Source: DATACN01 sp038215095
Lineage (GTDB): Bacteria; Actinomycetota; Thermoleophilia; Solirubrobacterales; Thermoleophilaceae
Direction: 5' to 3'
DNA: 26,816 nucleotides
Assembly (NCBI GenBank): GCA_038215095.1
Contig: JBBQRG010000042.1
Span: 1 to 26,816, forward strand
Every line of letters begins with the position of its first letter. Position 1 is the stretch's first letter. The position numbers were made by a program, and so were the translations under genes. Shown piece after piece: positions 8,362-14,258 of this stretch. The notes under the pieces are model-generated. The model did no database searches. It saw nothing but the letters and a program-made list of their open reading frames with translations, and was not told where the DNA came from.

Positions 8362-9269
8362 GCGGCGTCCCGCTCGGAGCCGAAGCTCACCGTCAGCTCG
8401 CGCTCGTCCTCGCCGCGCACCACACTCAGGGCCAGCTCGCCGCCCGCCGCGGGCACCCGGTCGAGGGCGGAGTAGAGGCCGTCCACGCCGTCGAGCTCGC
8501 GGCCGAGCGCGCCCACGAGCAGGTCGCCGCGCGCGAGCCCGGCGGCCTCGGCGGGGCTGCCGTTCTCGACGGCCCTAACGAGCAGGCCCGAGCGGTCGGA
8601 CAGTCCAACGGCGCGGCGCATCCGGCGCGCCGCGCGCGGCGGCGCGATCGCCACGCCCAGCCGGTGCGGGGCCACGGCCTCGCCGCGACCGAGCAGCTCC
8701 ACGCGCTCGCGCACCGCCGCCGTGGCGGGCAGCGCGAGGATCAGGCCACCTTCCATCCGCAGGCTGTTGATGCCGAGCAGGCGCCCCCCGCCGTCCACGA
8801 TCGGACCCCCCGAGGAGCCGCGGGGGAGGGCGGCGGTGTGCTCGATCGCGCCGTGGATGCGGCGGCCGCGCGGACCGCGGAAGCTCCGCCCCGCCGAGGA
8901 CACGAACCCGAGCGTGGCGCGCAGGCCGCGGCCGCCCGGGTTGGCGAGCGCGAACACCGCGCTCCCGAGGCCGGGGGCCTCGTCTGCAGGCTCCCAGGCG
9001 ATGGCCGGCGCGTCGCCGGTGTCGACGGCGATCACGGCCAGGTCCAGGTCGGTGTCGACCCCCGCGGCCTCGCCGGCCTCGCGGCGCCCGTCGGCGAAGC
9101 TCACGCCGACCTCTTCACGTCGCAGGTTGTGCGCGCTCGTGAGCACCTGCCCCTCGGCCACCACCACCCCCGAGCCAAGGCCCCAGCCGCGGCCGAGCCC
9201 GACGACAGCCGGCCCGACGTCGCGTGCCGCCGCTGCGATTGCGTCAGAAAGGTCGGAAACCGTGCTCAT
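8358..9269 (-). CDS. Second HtrA-like serine protease with PDZ-like domain
   Basis: A 303-residue paralog-like neighbour of the downstream protease. Triad: His47 (LTSAHNL), Asp76 (DTDLDLAVI) and Ser153 (PRGSSGGPI); a PDZ-like segment covers about 205-295 (GSPAEAAGLARGDLLVGALG). The active-site loop RGSSGGP differs from the usual GNSGGP but keeps the nucleophile and both glycines. No signal peptide. It is the first gene of a two-gene operon, with GGGAG about 9 nt before the start and a divergent HxlR-type regulator. The two proteases differ clearly, so this is not a recent duplication. Confidence 0.85.
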   Translation of the reverse strand: MSTVSDLSDAIAAAARDVGPAVVGLGRGWGLGSGVVVAEGQVLTSAHNLRREEVGVSFADGRREAGEAAGVDTDLDLAVIAVDTGDAPAIAWEPADEAPGLGSAVFALANPGGRGLRATLGFVSSAGRSFRGPRGRRIHGAIEHTAALPRGSSGGPIVDGGGRLLGINSLRMEGGLILALPATAAVRERVELLGRGEAVAPHRLGVAIAPPRAARRMRRAVGLSDRSGLLVRAVENGSPAEAAGLARGDLLVGALGRELDGVDGLYSALDRVPAAGGELALSVVRGEDERELTVSFGSERDAA

Positions 9270-9288
9270 ATCTCACTCCCAGTCAGTT

Positions 9289-9305
9289 ACTTGCAAGTTG
9301 CAAGT
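9289..9305. promoter_or_regulatory. Perfect 17-bp palindromic operator
   Basis: ACTTGCAAGTTGCAAGT: two perfect 8-bp arms around one base. It lies in the 60-bp divergent gap, just upstream of the regulator's TACC(G/A)T -10 candidates (9309-9319) and touching TAACTG (minus strand, 9284-9289) before the protease operon. This is the expected place for an HxlR dimer to repress both promoters. Confidence 0.7.
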
Positions 9306-9329
9306 GAGTACCGTACCATCCTGCTCCTC

Positions 9330-9752
9330 TTGGCAAGGGAGGCGGAAAACCCGCTCGGCGCGGCGCTCGACAGCGTCGGAGACCGCTGGACGCTGCTGAT
9401 GGTGGAGGCGCTGCTCGACGGGTCGCGCCGCTTCGGCGACCTCGAGGAGGCCCTGCCGGGAATCGCGCCGAACGTGCTGAGCGCCCGCCTGCGCCGGCTC
9501 GAGGCGGAGGGCCTCGTGCTGGCCGAGCCCTACTCGGAGCGCCCGCGCCGCTTCGTCTACGAGCTCACCGCGTCAGGCCGTGCGCTGGCCGGCGCGCTGC
9601 GCCTGCTGGCCGACTGGGGCGCCCGCCACGGCGACCAGGGCGACCTGCCGCGCCACGCCGCCTGCGGCTCGCCTCTCGAGGCCACCTACTGGTGCCCCAC
9701 CTGCGAGCAGCCCGTGGAGGCCGGCGAAGCCGACCACGTGCACTACGCGTAG
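9330..9752 (+). CDS. HxlR-type winged-helix regulator with C-terminal Cys cluster
   Basis: From a TTG start the protein has 140 residues. The HxlR winged helix is clear (DRWTLLMVEALLDGSRRF, then LSARLRRLEAEGLV and a wing with RRFVYELT). HxlR members usually begin CPxxxxLDxIGxxW with a redox- or aldehyde-sensing cysteine; here that site reads ENPLGAALDSVGDRW, so the cysteine is missing. Instead the C-terminus has Cys112, Cys122 and Cys125 (CGSP...WCPTC), like part of a zinc knuckle. The frame is open far upstream, but that part is antisense to the protease gene. TTG 9330 has TACCAT 10 nt upstream; CTG 9321 is an alternative. Probably controls the divergent protease operon. Confidence 0.82.
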   Translation: MAREAENPLGAALDSVGDRWTLLMVEALLDGSRRFGDLEEALPGIAPNVLSARLRRLEAEGLVLAEPYSERPRRFVYELTASGRALAGALRLLADWGARHGDQGDLPRHAACGSPLEATYWCPTCEQPVEAGEADHVHYA

Positions 9753-9840
9753 GGAGATCGACCGCGTTCTTGGCGGCGCGGCCAGGCCAGCCGCTCTTCC
9801 GCGTTGCCCCGCGCCCCCTACGCCAACGGGTTTCTCCTAG
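9753..9840 (-). repeat. Intergenic repeat family A, copy 4
   Basis: Minus-strand copy with the identical 20-nt core at 9799-9818. It starts directly after the HxlR stop codon. Its flanks match copy 2 best (ctggcctgg, cgcgccgcc and agaacgcg blocks in the same order). Confidence 0.85.
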
Positions 9841-9865
9841 TGCGGTCTTTTTCCCTGCTGGGTGA

Positions 9866-9871
9866 TACCTT
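9866..9871 (+). promoter_or_regulatory. Putative -10 box, Gly-rich membrane protein
   Basis: TACCTT, 9 nt before the TTG at 9881, supporting this unusual start codon and a leaderless or near-leaderless transcript. Confidence 0.4.
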
Positions 9872-9880
9872 CGGCCGGTC

Positions 9881-10366
9881 TTGAACGACGACCCGACACG
9901 CCTGCTTCGGCCGGAGCGGCGTCCCGGTCCGCCCCGTCGCGAGCCCGACTCCGTCTACCAGCGCAGGCGCCTCGTGGCGGGCGGCGTGGTGGCCGCCCTG
10001 CTCGTACTGCTGATCGTGGTGATCGCGAGCGCCGGCGGCGGCAGCAGCAACAAGCCGAAGACCCCGGCTGACCTCGGGGTGCCCACGACGCCGGACAACC
10101 TCGGCAACTCGAACCAGGACACGAGCACCGACTCCACCAGCACGAGCACCACACCCTCGACGGGCGGCGGAACCGCGGGCGGCGGGACGAGCGGCGGAAC
10201 CGCGGGCGGCGGCACCTCCGGCGGGACCGGCGGCGGCACCCAGGTCACGCCGCAAGGGGGAGGCACCAACCAGGGCGGCGGCACGGCCGGCGGCGGCACC
10301 CAGCAGGGCGGCGGCAACCAGACGCCGCAGGGCAGCTCCGGCGGCGGCACCCAAGCTCCGCCGTAA
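9881..10366 (+). CDS. Single-pass membrane protein with Gly/Thr-rich tail
   Basis: 161 residues, no recognised family. The N-terminus is Arg/Pro-rich (1-30), followed by one membrane segment at about 31-50 (LVAGGVVAALLVLLIVVIAS). From about 105 to the end it is low complexity, built from GGGT, GGGTSGG and QGGGT units with scattered Gln and Pro. The basic N-terminus predicts N-in topology, with the flexible tail outside or in the wall. The TTG start is inferred; no ATG or GTG precedes the membrane segment at a sensible place. The Gly-rich DNA is repetitive and could vary in length between strains. Function unknown. Confidence 0.65.
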   Translation: MNDDPTRLLRPERRPGPPRREPDSVYQRRRLVAGGVVAALLVLLIVVIASAGGGSSNKPKTPADLGVPTTPDNLGNSNQDTSTDSTSTSTTPSTGGGTAGGGTSGGTAGGGTSGGTGGGTQVTPQGGGTNQGGGTAGGGTQQGGGNQTPQGSSGGGTQAPP

Positions 10367-10403
10367 GAGCCTACGTCCGCGCTCCTTAACGCGCGGCGCT
10401 TTT

Positions 10404-10545
10404 ACCGTGCTGCCCGCGGCCACACGCGCCCGCAACGCGATCGGTGGCGGGACGAAGTACGCCGGATCTCGGCCGCCTCGAGTAAGGGGCAGGTGTGGCC
10501 GCGGGCAGGAGGCCGAGCCTGCCCCGCGTTACGGAACGCGGTTTG
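10404..10545. repeat. Intergenic repeat family B, copy 1 (16-bp perfect inverted repeat)
   Basis: Arms ctgcccgcggccacac (10410-10425) and its exact complement (10493-10508) enclose 67 nt. The interior holds gtggcgggacgaagta, shared with copy 2. It sits between convergent genes. A terminator-like hairpin lies at its right edge. Confidence 0.85.
10524..10541 (+). terminator. Candidate intrinsic terminator
   Basis: CCGCGTT-ACGG-AACGCGG is a perfect 7-bp stem with a 4-nt loop followed by TTT, downstream of the Gly-rich membrane protein and inside the family B repeat. The U-tract is short. Confidence 0.5.
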
Positions 10546-10548
10546 CCA

Positions 10549-10962
10549 TCAGTAGTCAGGGCGCGGGCGTTGCCTCTGGCGCTTCACTTCGCCGCGGCGC
10601 TTCTTCGACTCGATCCTTCGGCGCCTCGACGCCTTCGTCGGCTTCGTCGCGCGGCGCGGGCGCTGCACGGTCAGCGCCGCGGCCAGGCGGGAGCGGAGCC
10701 GCTCCAGGGCCAGCTCGCGGTTGCGTGCCTGGGAGCGGGTGTCCTGGGCCGAGGCGCGCACGACGGCGCCGCCTCGGGCGGTCACGCGGCGCTTCTGCTC
10801 TTCGCTGAGCGAGCGCGAGGCGGCAACGTCGAAGCTGGCCTCGACTCGCGACGCGGTCACGTTTGCGTGCTGGCCGCCGGGGCCTGAGGAGCGGCTGGCG
10901 CGCAGCTCGACTTCCGACAGCGGGATTGCGACCCCGCGGGCGACTGGCATCGGGTCGTCCAC
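10549..10962 (-). CDS. arfB: ArfB-like peptidyl-tRNA hydrolase (RF-1 domain, GGQ)
   Basis: A 137-residue protein with the release-factor catalytic motif GPGGQ (GGQ at residues 29-31) followed by HANVTASRVEASFD, as in ArfB/YaeJ. There is no codon-recognition domain, and the C-terminal third is very basic (RRRRIESKKRRGEVKRQRQR), matching the ArfB tail that enters the empty mRNA channel of stalled ribosomes. Role: releases nascent chains from non-stop ribosomes. The GTG start at 10962 is favoured because TAGCGT lies 7 nt upstream; an ATG four codons later is the alternative. Confidence 0.9.
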   Translation of the reverse strand: MDDPMPVARGVAIPLSEVELRASRSSGPGGQHANVTASRVEASFDVAASRSLSEEQKRRVTARGGAVVRASAQDTRSQARNRELALERLRSRLAAALTVQRPRRATKPTKASRRRRIESKKRRGEVKRQRQRPRPDY

Positions 10963-10969
10963 CGGGTGG

Positions 10970-10975
10970 ACGCTA
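10970..10975 (-). promoter_or_regulatory. Putative -10 box, arfB-like gene (leaderless)
   Basis: Minus-strand TAGCGT, 7 nt before the GTG start at 10962. Confidence 0.45.
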
Positions 10976-10996
10976 CGCGTTCGCCGGCGGTGGCGG

Positions 10997-11155
10997 CTAG
11001 CGGCGAAGCAGGCCGGCGAGGCGGCGCCGGCGGGCGCGGCGGGTGCTCGGACGGCGGCGGCGGTCGCGGTACTCGTCGATCGTGAGCTCCACGGGAATGT
11101 CGCACTGAAGCGGCTGGAATCCCTGCTCGCGGACGGCGTGAGTGGCTCTGGTCAT
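10997..11155 (-). CDS. Small basic protein, 52 residues
   Basis: Starts MTRATHAVREQGFQPLQCDI, continues PVELTIDEYR and ends in a very Arg-rich tail (about half Arg over the last 22 residues). An excellent Shine-Dalgarno, GGGAGGA (complement of 11161-11167), lies 5 nt before the ATG, the best ribosome site in this part of the window. The C-D-I-P...LTIDEYR core resembles short actinobacterial hypothetical proteins with an IPxxLTxxEYR motif; that is a recollection, not a match I can verify. A longer frame from 11245 exists but ignores this ribosome site. It lies upstream of arfB on the same strand with 34 nt between. Function unknown. Confidence 0.55.
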   Translation of the reverse strand: MTRATHAVREQGFQPLQCDIPVELTIDEYRDRRRRPSTRRARRRRLAGLLRR

Positions 11156-11160
11156 TCGGT

Positions 11161-11167
11161 TCCTCCC
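11161..11167 (-). promoter_or_regulatory. Strong ribosome-binding site for the 52-residue protein
   Basis: Minus-strand GGGAGGA, 5 nt before ATG 11155. It fixes the start of this small gene and contrasts with the leaderless starts around it. Confidence 0.65.
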
Positions 11168-11231
11168 TCTCGGCACGCTAATGGTTCCCTCTTCATGCCT
11201 TTTCCTAAACAAGGGCTTCGACGCGGCCGCG

Positions 11232-12080
11232 ATGCACTCCTGCAAGGCTGCGCGCGTGCTCTGCGCGGTGGTCGGTCACGTCGAGTGGATCCGCTTCGCG
11301 CGCGTGGACCACGTGCCGGTGCCGGGGGAGATCGTGCACGCGCTCCAGGTGTGGGACGAGCCCGGCGGCGGCGGCGCGGTGGCGGCCGTCCAACTGGCGA
11401 AGCTGGCCGGCGAGGCCACCTTCTACACGGCACTCGGCGACGACGAGCTGGGCCACCGCTGCAAGGGGGAGCTCGAGCGGCTGGGAGTGCGGGTCGAGGC
11501 CAGCTTCCGCCCCGAGCCGCAGCGCCACGGCTTCGTGTACGTGGACGCCGCAGGCGAGCGCACGATCACGGTGATCGGCTCGCGGCTGGGCCCGAGCGGC
11601 GGCGACCCGCTGCGATGGCACGAGCTCGAAGGAGCCGACTCCGTCTACACCACGGCCGGCGACCCGGGCGCGCTACAAGCGGCGCGGACGGCGCGCGTGC
11701 TCGTGGGCACGGCCCGCGACCTGCCCGCTCTGAACGCGGCCGGCGTCGAGCTGGACGCGCTGGTGTCGAGCTCCCGCGACGCGGGCGAGCGCTACGAGCC
11801 CGGCCAGCTCGACCCGCCTCCACGAGTGGTGGTGCGCACCGCCGGCGCGGCCGGAGGTGCGTACGAGACGAGCGACCGCGCGACCGGCAGCTGGCAGGTC
11901 GCCCCGCTGCCCGGTCCGGTGGCCGACGCCTACGGCTGCGGCGACACCTTCGCCGCCGGCTTCACCTACGGCCTGGGCGCGAACCTCACGATCGACGAGG
12001 CGCTCGAGCTCGGAGCCCGCTGCGGCGCCGCGTGCCTTACCGGCAACGGCCCATATACCGGTCAACTGCGCGCCCCTTAG
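11232..12080 (+). CDS. PfkB-family carbohydrate/nucleoside kinase
   Basis: 282 residues from ATG 11232. N-terminal strand VLCAVVGHVEWIRF and the di-glycine region EPGGGGAVAAVQLAKLAG (44-60) are the substrate-binding side. The C-terminal signature DAYGCGDTFAAGFTYGL carries the anion-hole and catalytic base Asp238. The family transfers phosphate from ATP to a sugar or nucleoside hydroxyl; substrate unknown. Usually the signature is D(T/A)xGAGD; here Cys replaces Ala. The start is uncertain: GTG 11256 is also possible, while the longer GTG 11142 would run across the promoter and start of the divergent small gene and is unlikely. It converges with the rhodanese gene across a family B repeat. Confidence 0.85.
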   Translation: MHSCKAARVLCAVVGHVEWIRFARVDHVPVPGEIVHALQVWDEPGGGGAVAAVQLAKLAGEATFYTALGDDELGHRCKGELERLGVRVEASFRPEPQRHGFVYVDAAGERTITVIGSRLGPSGGDPLRWHELEGADSVYTTAGDPGALQAARTARVLVGTARDLPALNAAGVELDALVSSSRDAGERYEPGQLDPPPRVVVRTAGAAGGAYETSDRATGSWQVAPLPGPVADAYGCGDTFAAGFTYGLGANLTIDEALELGARCGAACLTGNGPYTGQLRAP

Positions 12081-12093
12081 CGCGCGTCCGGGC

Positions 12094-12240
12094 CAGCGTG
12101 CTGCCCGCGGCCACACGGGCCCCCGACGCGATAGGTGGCGGGACGAAGTAGCGGCGAATCTCGGGCGAATCTAGGCCCTATCGAGCAAGGGGCGCGTGTG
12201 GCCGCGGGCAGGAGGCCGATCCCGCCGCGGGTTAAGGGAC
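12094..12240. repeat. Intergenic repeat family B, copy 2 (16-bp perfect inverted repeat)
   Basis: Arms at 12101-12116 and 12196-12211 are identical to those of copy 1, and the gtggcgggacgaagta interior is shared. The interior is longer (79 nt) and carries an ATCTAGGCC...GGGGCGCG block that aligns with family A copy 3. Confidence 0.85.
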
Positions 12241-12287
12241 GCGGCCGTTACAGCATCAATGGGACGCGGCCGTTACGGCATCAATGG
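12238..12287. repeat. Tandem direct repeat, 2 x 25 bp
   Basis: Two adjacent 25-bp units (12238-12262, 12263-12287) of gacgcggccgttac(a/g)gcatcaatgg differ at one base. The second unit contains the rhodanese stop codon. Confidence 0.9.
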
Positions 12288-12631
12288 TCCGCGACATGGC
12301 CGTCCGAGGGCGCAATCGGCAATTCATCGCGGACCCAGGCAACCAACCCGCCGGCGAGGTTATAGGCGTCGAAGCCGGCCGCGCGGAAGGCCTGCGTGGC
12401 CACCCCTGAGCGGGCGCCCGTGCGGCAGTAGAACAGGATCGGCTTGCCCGGATCGAGTTGCTGCGCCTCCTCGGCGAGGTTCTCCAGGTCCACGCGCTTC
12501 GAGCCCTCGATGCGTCCGGCCTCGTGTTCGTAGGGCTCGCGCACGTCGAGCAGCTGCGTGTCGCCGTCGCGCAGGAGCTCGGCCGCGCGCTCCGGCGGGA
12601 TGTCCTCCTGGAGGTCGCCAAGAGCTGCCAT
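12281..12631 (-). CDS. Rhodanese-like sulfurtransferase
   Basis: A single rhodanese domain, 116 residues. LLDVREPYEHEAGRIEGSKRV (28-47) and the active-site loop YCRTGARS with catalytic Cys69 are present, followed by AGFDAYNLAGGLVAW. It should carry a persulfide on Cys69 for sulfur transfer or cyanide/sulfide handling; cytosolic. The six-residue CRTGAR loop is typical of thiosulfate/GlpE-type single-domain enzymes. The ATG has TAGCCT 8 nt upstream. It is divergent from the SDR gene with 38 nt between start codons. Confidence 0.93.
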   Translation of the reverse strand: MAALGDLQEDIPPERAAELLRDGDTQLLDVREPYEHEAGRIEGSKRVDLENLAEEAQQLDPGKPILFYCRTGARSGVATQAFRAAGFDAYNLAGGLVAWVRDELPIAPSDGHVADH

Positions 12632-12639
12632 CGCCCGTG

Positions 12640-12645
12640 AGGCTA
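12640..12645 (-). promoter_or_regulatory. Putative -10 box, rhodanese (leaderless)
   Basis: Minus-strand TAGCCT, 8 nt before ATG 12631; the same hexamer and spacing as at the hydrolase gene. Confidence 0.5.
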
Positions 12646-12654
12646 GCGGCGGGT

Positions 12655-12660
12655 TAGAGT
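12655..12660 (+). promoter_or_regulatory. Putative -10 box, SDR gene (leaderless)
   Basis: TAGAGT, 9 nt before ATG 12670, 9 bp from the divergent rhodanese box. Confidence 0.45.
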
Positions 12661-12669
12661 GCCGCAGCG

Positions 12670-13566
12670 ATGGCCGCCGACTGGGACCTGCGCGGGAAGA
12701 CCGTGCTCATCACGGGAGCCGCCCGCGGCATCGGCGCAGAGAGCGCGCGCCGGCTGTCAACGCGGGGCGCGAAGCTCGCGCTGGTGGGCCTCGAGCCCGA
12801 GGAGCTTCAGCGCGTGGCCGCCCAGTGCGGGCCCGACGCCGCCTGGTTCGAGGCCGACGTGACCGACCGCGAGGCGCTCGACCGGGCGGTGGAAGGCACC
12901 GTCGAGCGCTTCGGGGGCATCGACGTCGTGATGGCGAACGCGGGCATCGGAGGCCTCGGCCTGATCCGCTCGCTCGACTCGGCGGCCTTCGAGCGCGTGG
13001 TGGACGTGAACCTGAAGGGCCCCTTCAACACCCTCTCCGCCTGCCTGCCGCAGCTGATCGAGCGGCGCGGCTACGCGCTGGTGGTGGCCTCGATGGCGGT
13101 GATCGCCCACATGCCGGCCTCGGCGGGCTACTCGGCCAGCAAGGCCGGGGTGGAGGCGCTCACGAACGTGCTGCGCGAGGAGGTGCGCCACCTCGGCGTG
13201 GACGTGGGCTGTGCCTACTTCGCCTTCATCGGCACCGACCTCGTGGCCGGCCAGGACAGCCACCCGCTCGGGTTCGCCCGCTCGCGCCTTCCGGGCCCGC
13301 TCGCCAAGACCTACCCGGTCTCGCAGGTGGGCGAGGCCGTGGCCGACGGCATCGCCAAGCGCAAGCGCTGGGTGCTCGTGCCGCGCTGGATAGCCCCCCT
13401 GTTGCTGCTGCGAGGCCTGATCCAGGCGCTGCCGCCCAACAAGCAGACCGAGGAGATCGTGCGCGAGATGGACCAGCGCTTCGAGGAAGACGTCCGCGAG
13501 CGCGGCGCGGCGGAGGCGTCCGCCCCGGTCGGGGCCGGCGGGCGCGCCGGCATGAACCGAACCTAG
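12670..13566 (+). CDS. Short-chain dehydrogenase/reductase
   Basis: 298 residues. Rossmann motif TGAARGIG (15-22), DV at 63-64, NAG (90-92) and the catalytic set Asn114, Ser141, Tyr154, Lys158 (YSASK) are all intact, so this is an active classical SDR using NAD(H) or NADP(H). The C-terminus adds a longer segment with a hydrophobic patch (WIAPLLLLRGLIQALPP) and a charged tail, as in SDRs associated with membranes or lipid substrates. Substrate unknown. The following gene, 23 nt downstream, is the decayed diiron desaturase-like gene; the pair may once have been a lipid-modifying unit. Confidence 0.92.
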   Translation: MAADWDLRGKTVLITGAARGIGAESARRLSTRGAKLALVGLEPEELQRVAAQCGPDAAWFEADVTDREALDRAVEGTVERFGGIDVVMANAGIGGLGLIRSLDSAAFERVVDVNLKGPFNTLSACLPQLIERRGYALVVASMAVIAHMPASAGYSASKAGVEALTNVLREEVRHLGVDVGCAYFAFIGTDLVAGQDSHPLGFARSRLPGPLAKTYPVSQVGEAVADGIAKRKRWVLVPRWIAPLLLLRGLIQALPPNKQTEEIVREMDQRFEEDVRERGAAEASAPVGAGGRAGMNRT

Positions 13567-13589
13567 AAGCCCCTCGTAAGACCAGGACG

Positions 13590-14258
13590 ATGTCCGCGAA
13601 AGCCGTGATCGACTTCGACCTGGACCGCTACCTGCGGGCCTCGAAGAAGCTCGACCTGTCGGAGCTCGACTGGGACGACATCCCCAATCACCGGCTCTCC
13701 GACGGCGACGTGATGTGCATGCACTACATGATGGACATCGAGACGCACACGGTGATCTACCTGCGCGACCTGCTCGCCACGCGCGCCGCCAACGACCCGC
13801 AGATCACCGCCTTCCTCTGATGATGGGTCTACGAGGAGCTCTGGCACGGCGAGGCCTTCTCCGACTTCCTGCGCGCGTACGGGATCGAGGTGCCTTCGGA
13901 GCCGAAGCTGCCCCGACGGCACGACTCCGATGCCCACGCGCGTGACCCGGATGGCGCGGCTACGCGAGCAGCTCGGCGTCGGCCACCAGCTCTCGCTGCT
14001 GCCGACGATGATGGGCTCGATGCTGAACCGGGTGATCCAGGACGAGCGCCGCCACTTCGCCTTCTACCGCGCGCAGGGCAGGGCCCGGCTGGGCCACGCC
14101 CCGCCGCGGACGCGCGCCCTGGTCCGCTGGATCTTCCAGAACTTCTGGACGGCCGCGAGATGATGCGCGAGATCGACGCCACGGTGAGCGACATCCCCGG
14201 CCTGGAGGGCCTGACCCTGCTCGAGGACACGCTGGACGCGACCCTCGCGCGAAGCTAG
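13590..14258 (+). pseudogene. Decayed diiron protein, acyl-ACP desaturase-like
   Basis: The N-terminus is intact (FDLDRYLRASKKLDLSELDWD, MMDIETHTVIYLRDLLATRA), followed by two in-frame TGA codons at 13818-13823. The frame then continues with YEELWHGEAFSDFLRAYGI, shifts near 13915-13930 to a frame carrying VIQDERRHFAFYRAQ, and shifts back near 14145 to end in MMREIDATVSDIPGLEGL. EELWH and DERRH are the EExxH-type iron ligands of ferritin-like acyl-ACP desaturases. The helix that normally precedes the second ligand pair looks deleted: GSMLNRVIQDERRH lacks the usual intervening 30 or so residues. Several lesions plus an apparent internal deletion favour a true pseudogene over sequence error. Confidence 0.65.

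Noticed and set aside
8343..9329. Long N-terminal extension of the HxlR frame
   Set aside because: It is antisense to the protease gene and contains no domain; the palindrome and -10 candidates lie just before the short start.
4331..9840. Family A copies as a CRISPR array or tRNA genes
   Set aside because: Copies are kilobases apart in both orientations, and no cloverleaf or T-loop motif is present.
11142..11231. Upstream GTG start for the PfkB kinase
   Set aside because: It would add a non-homologous leader across the ribosome site and promoter of the divergent 52-residue gene.
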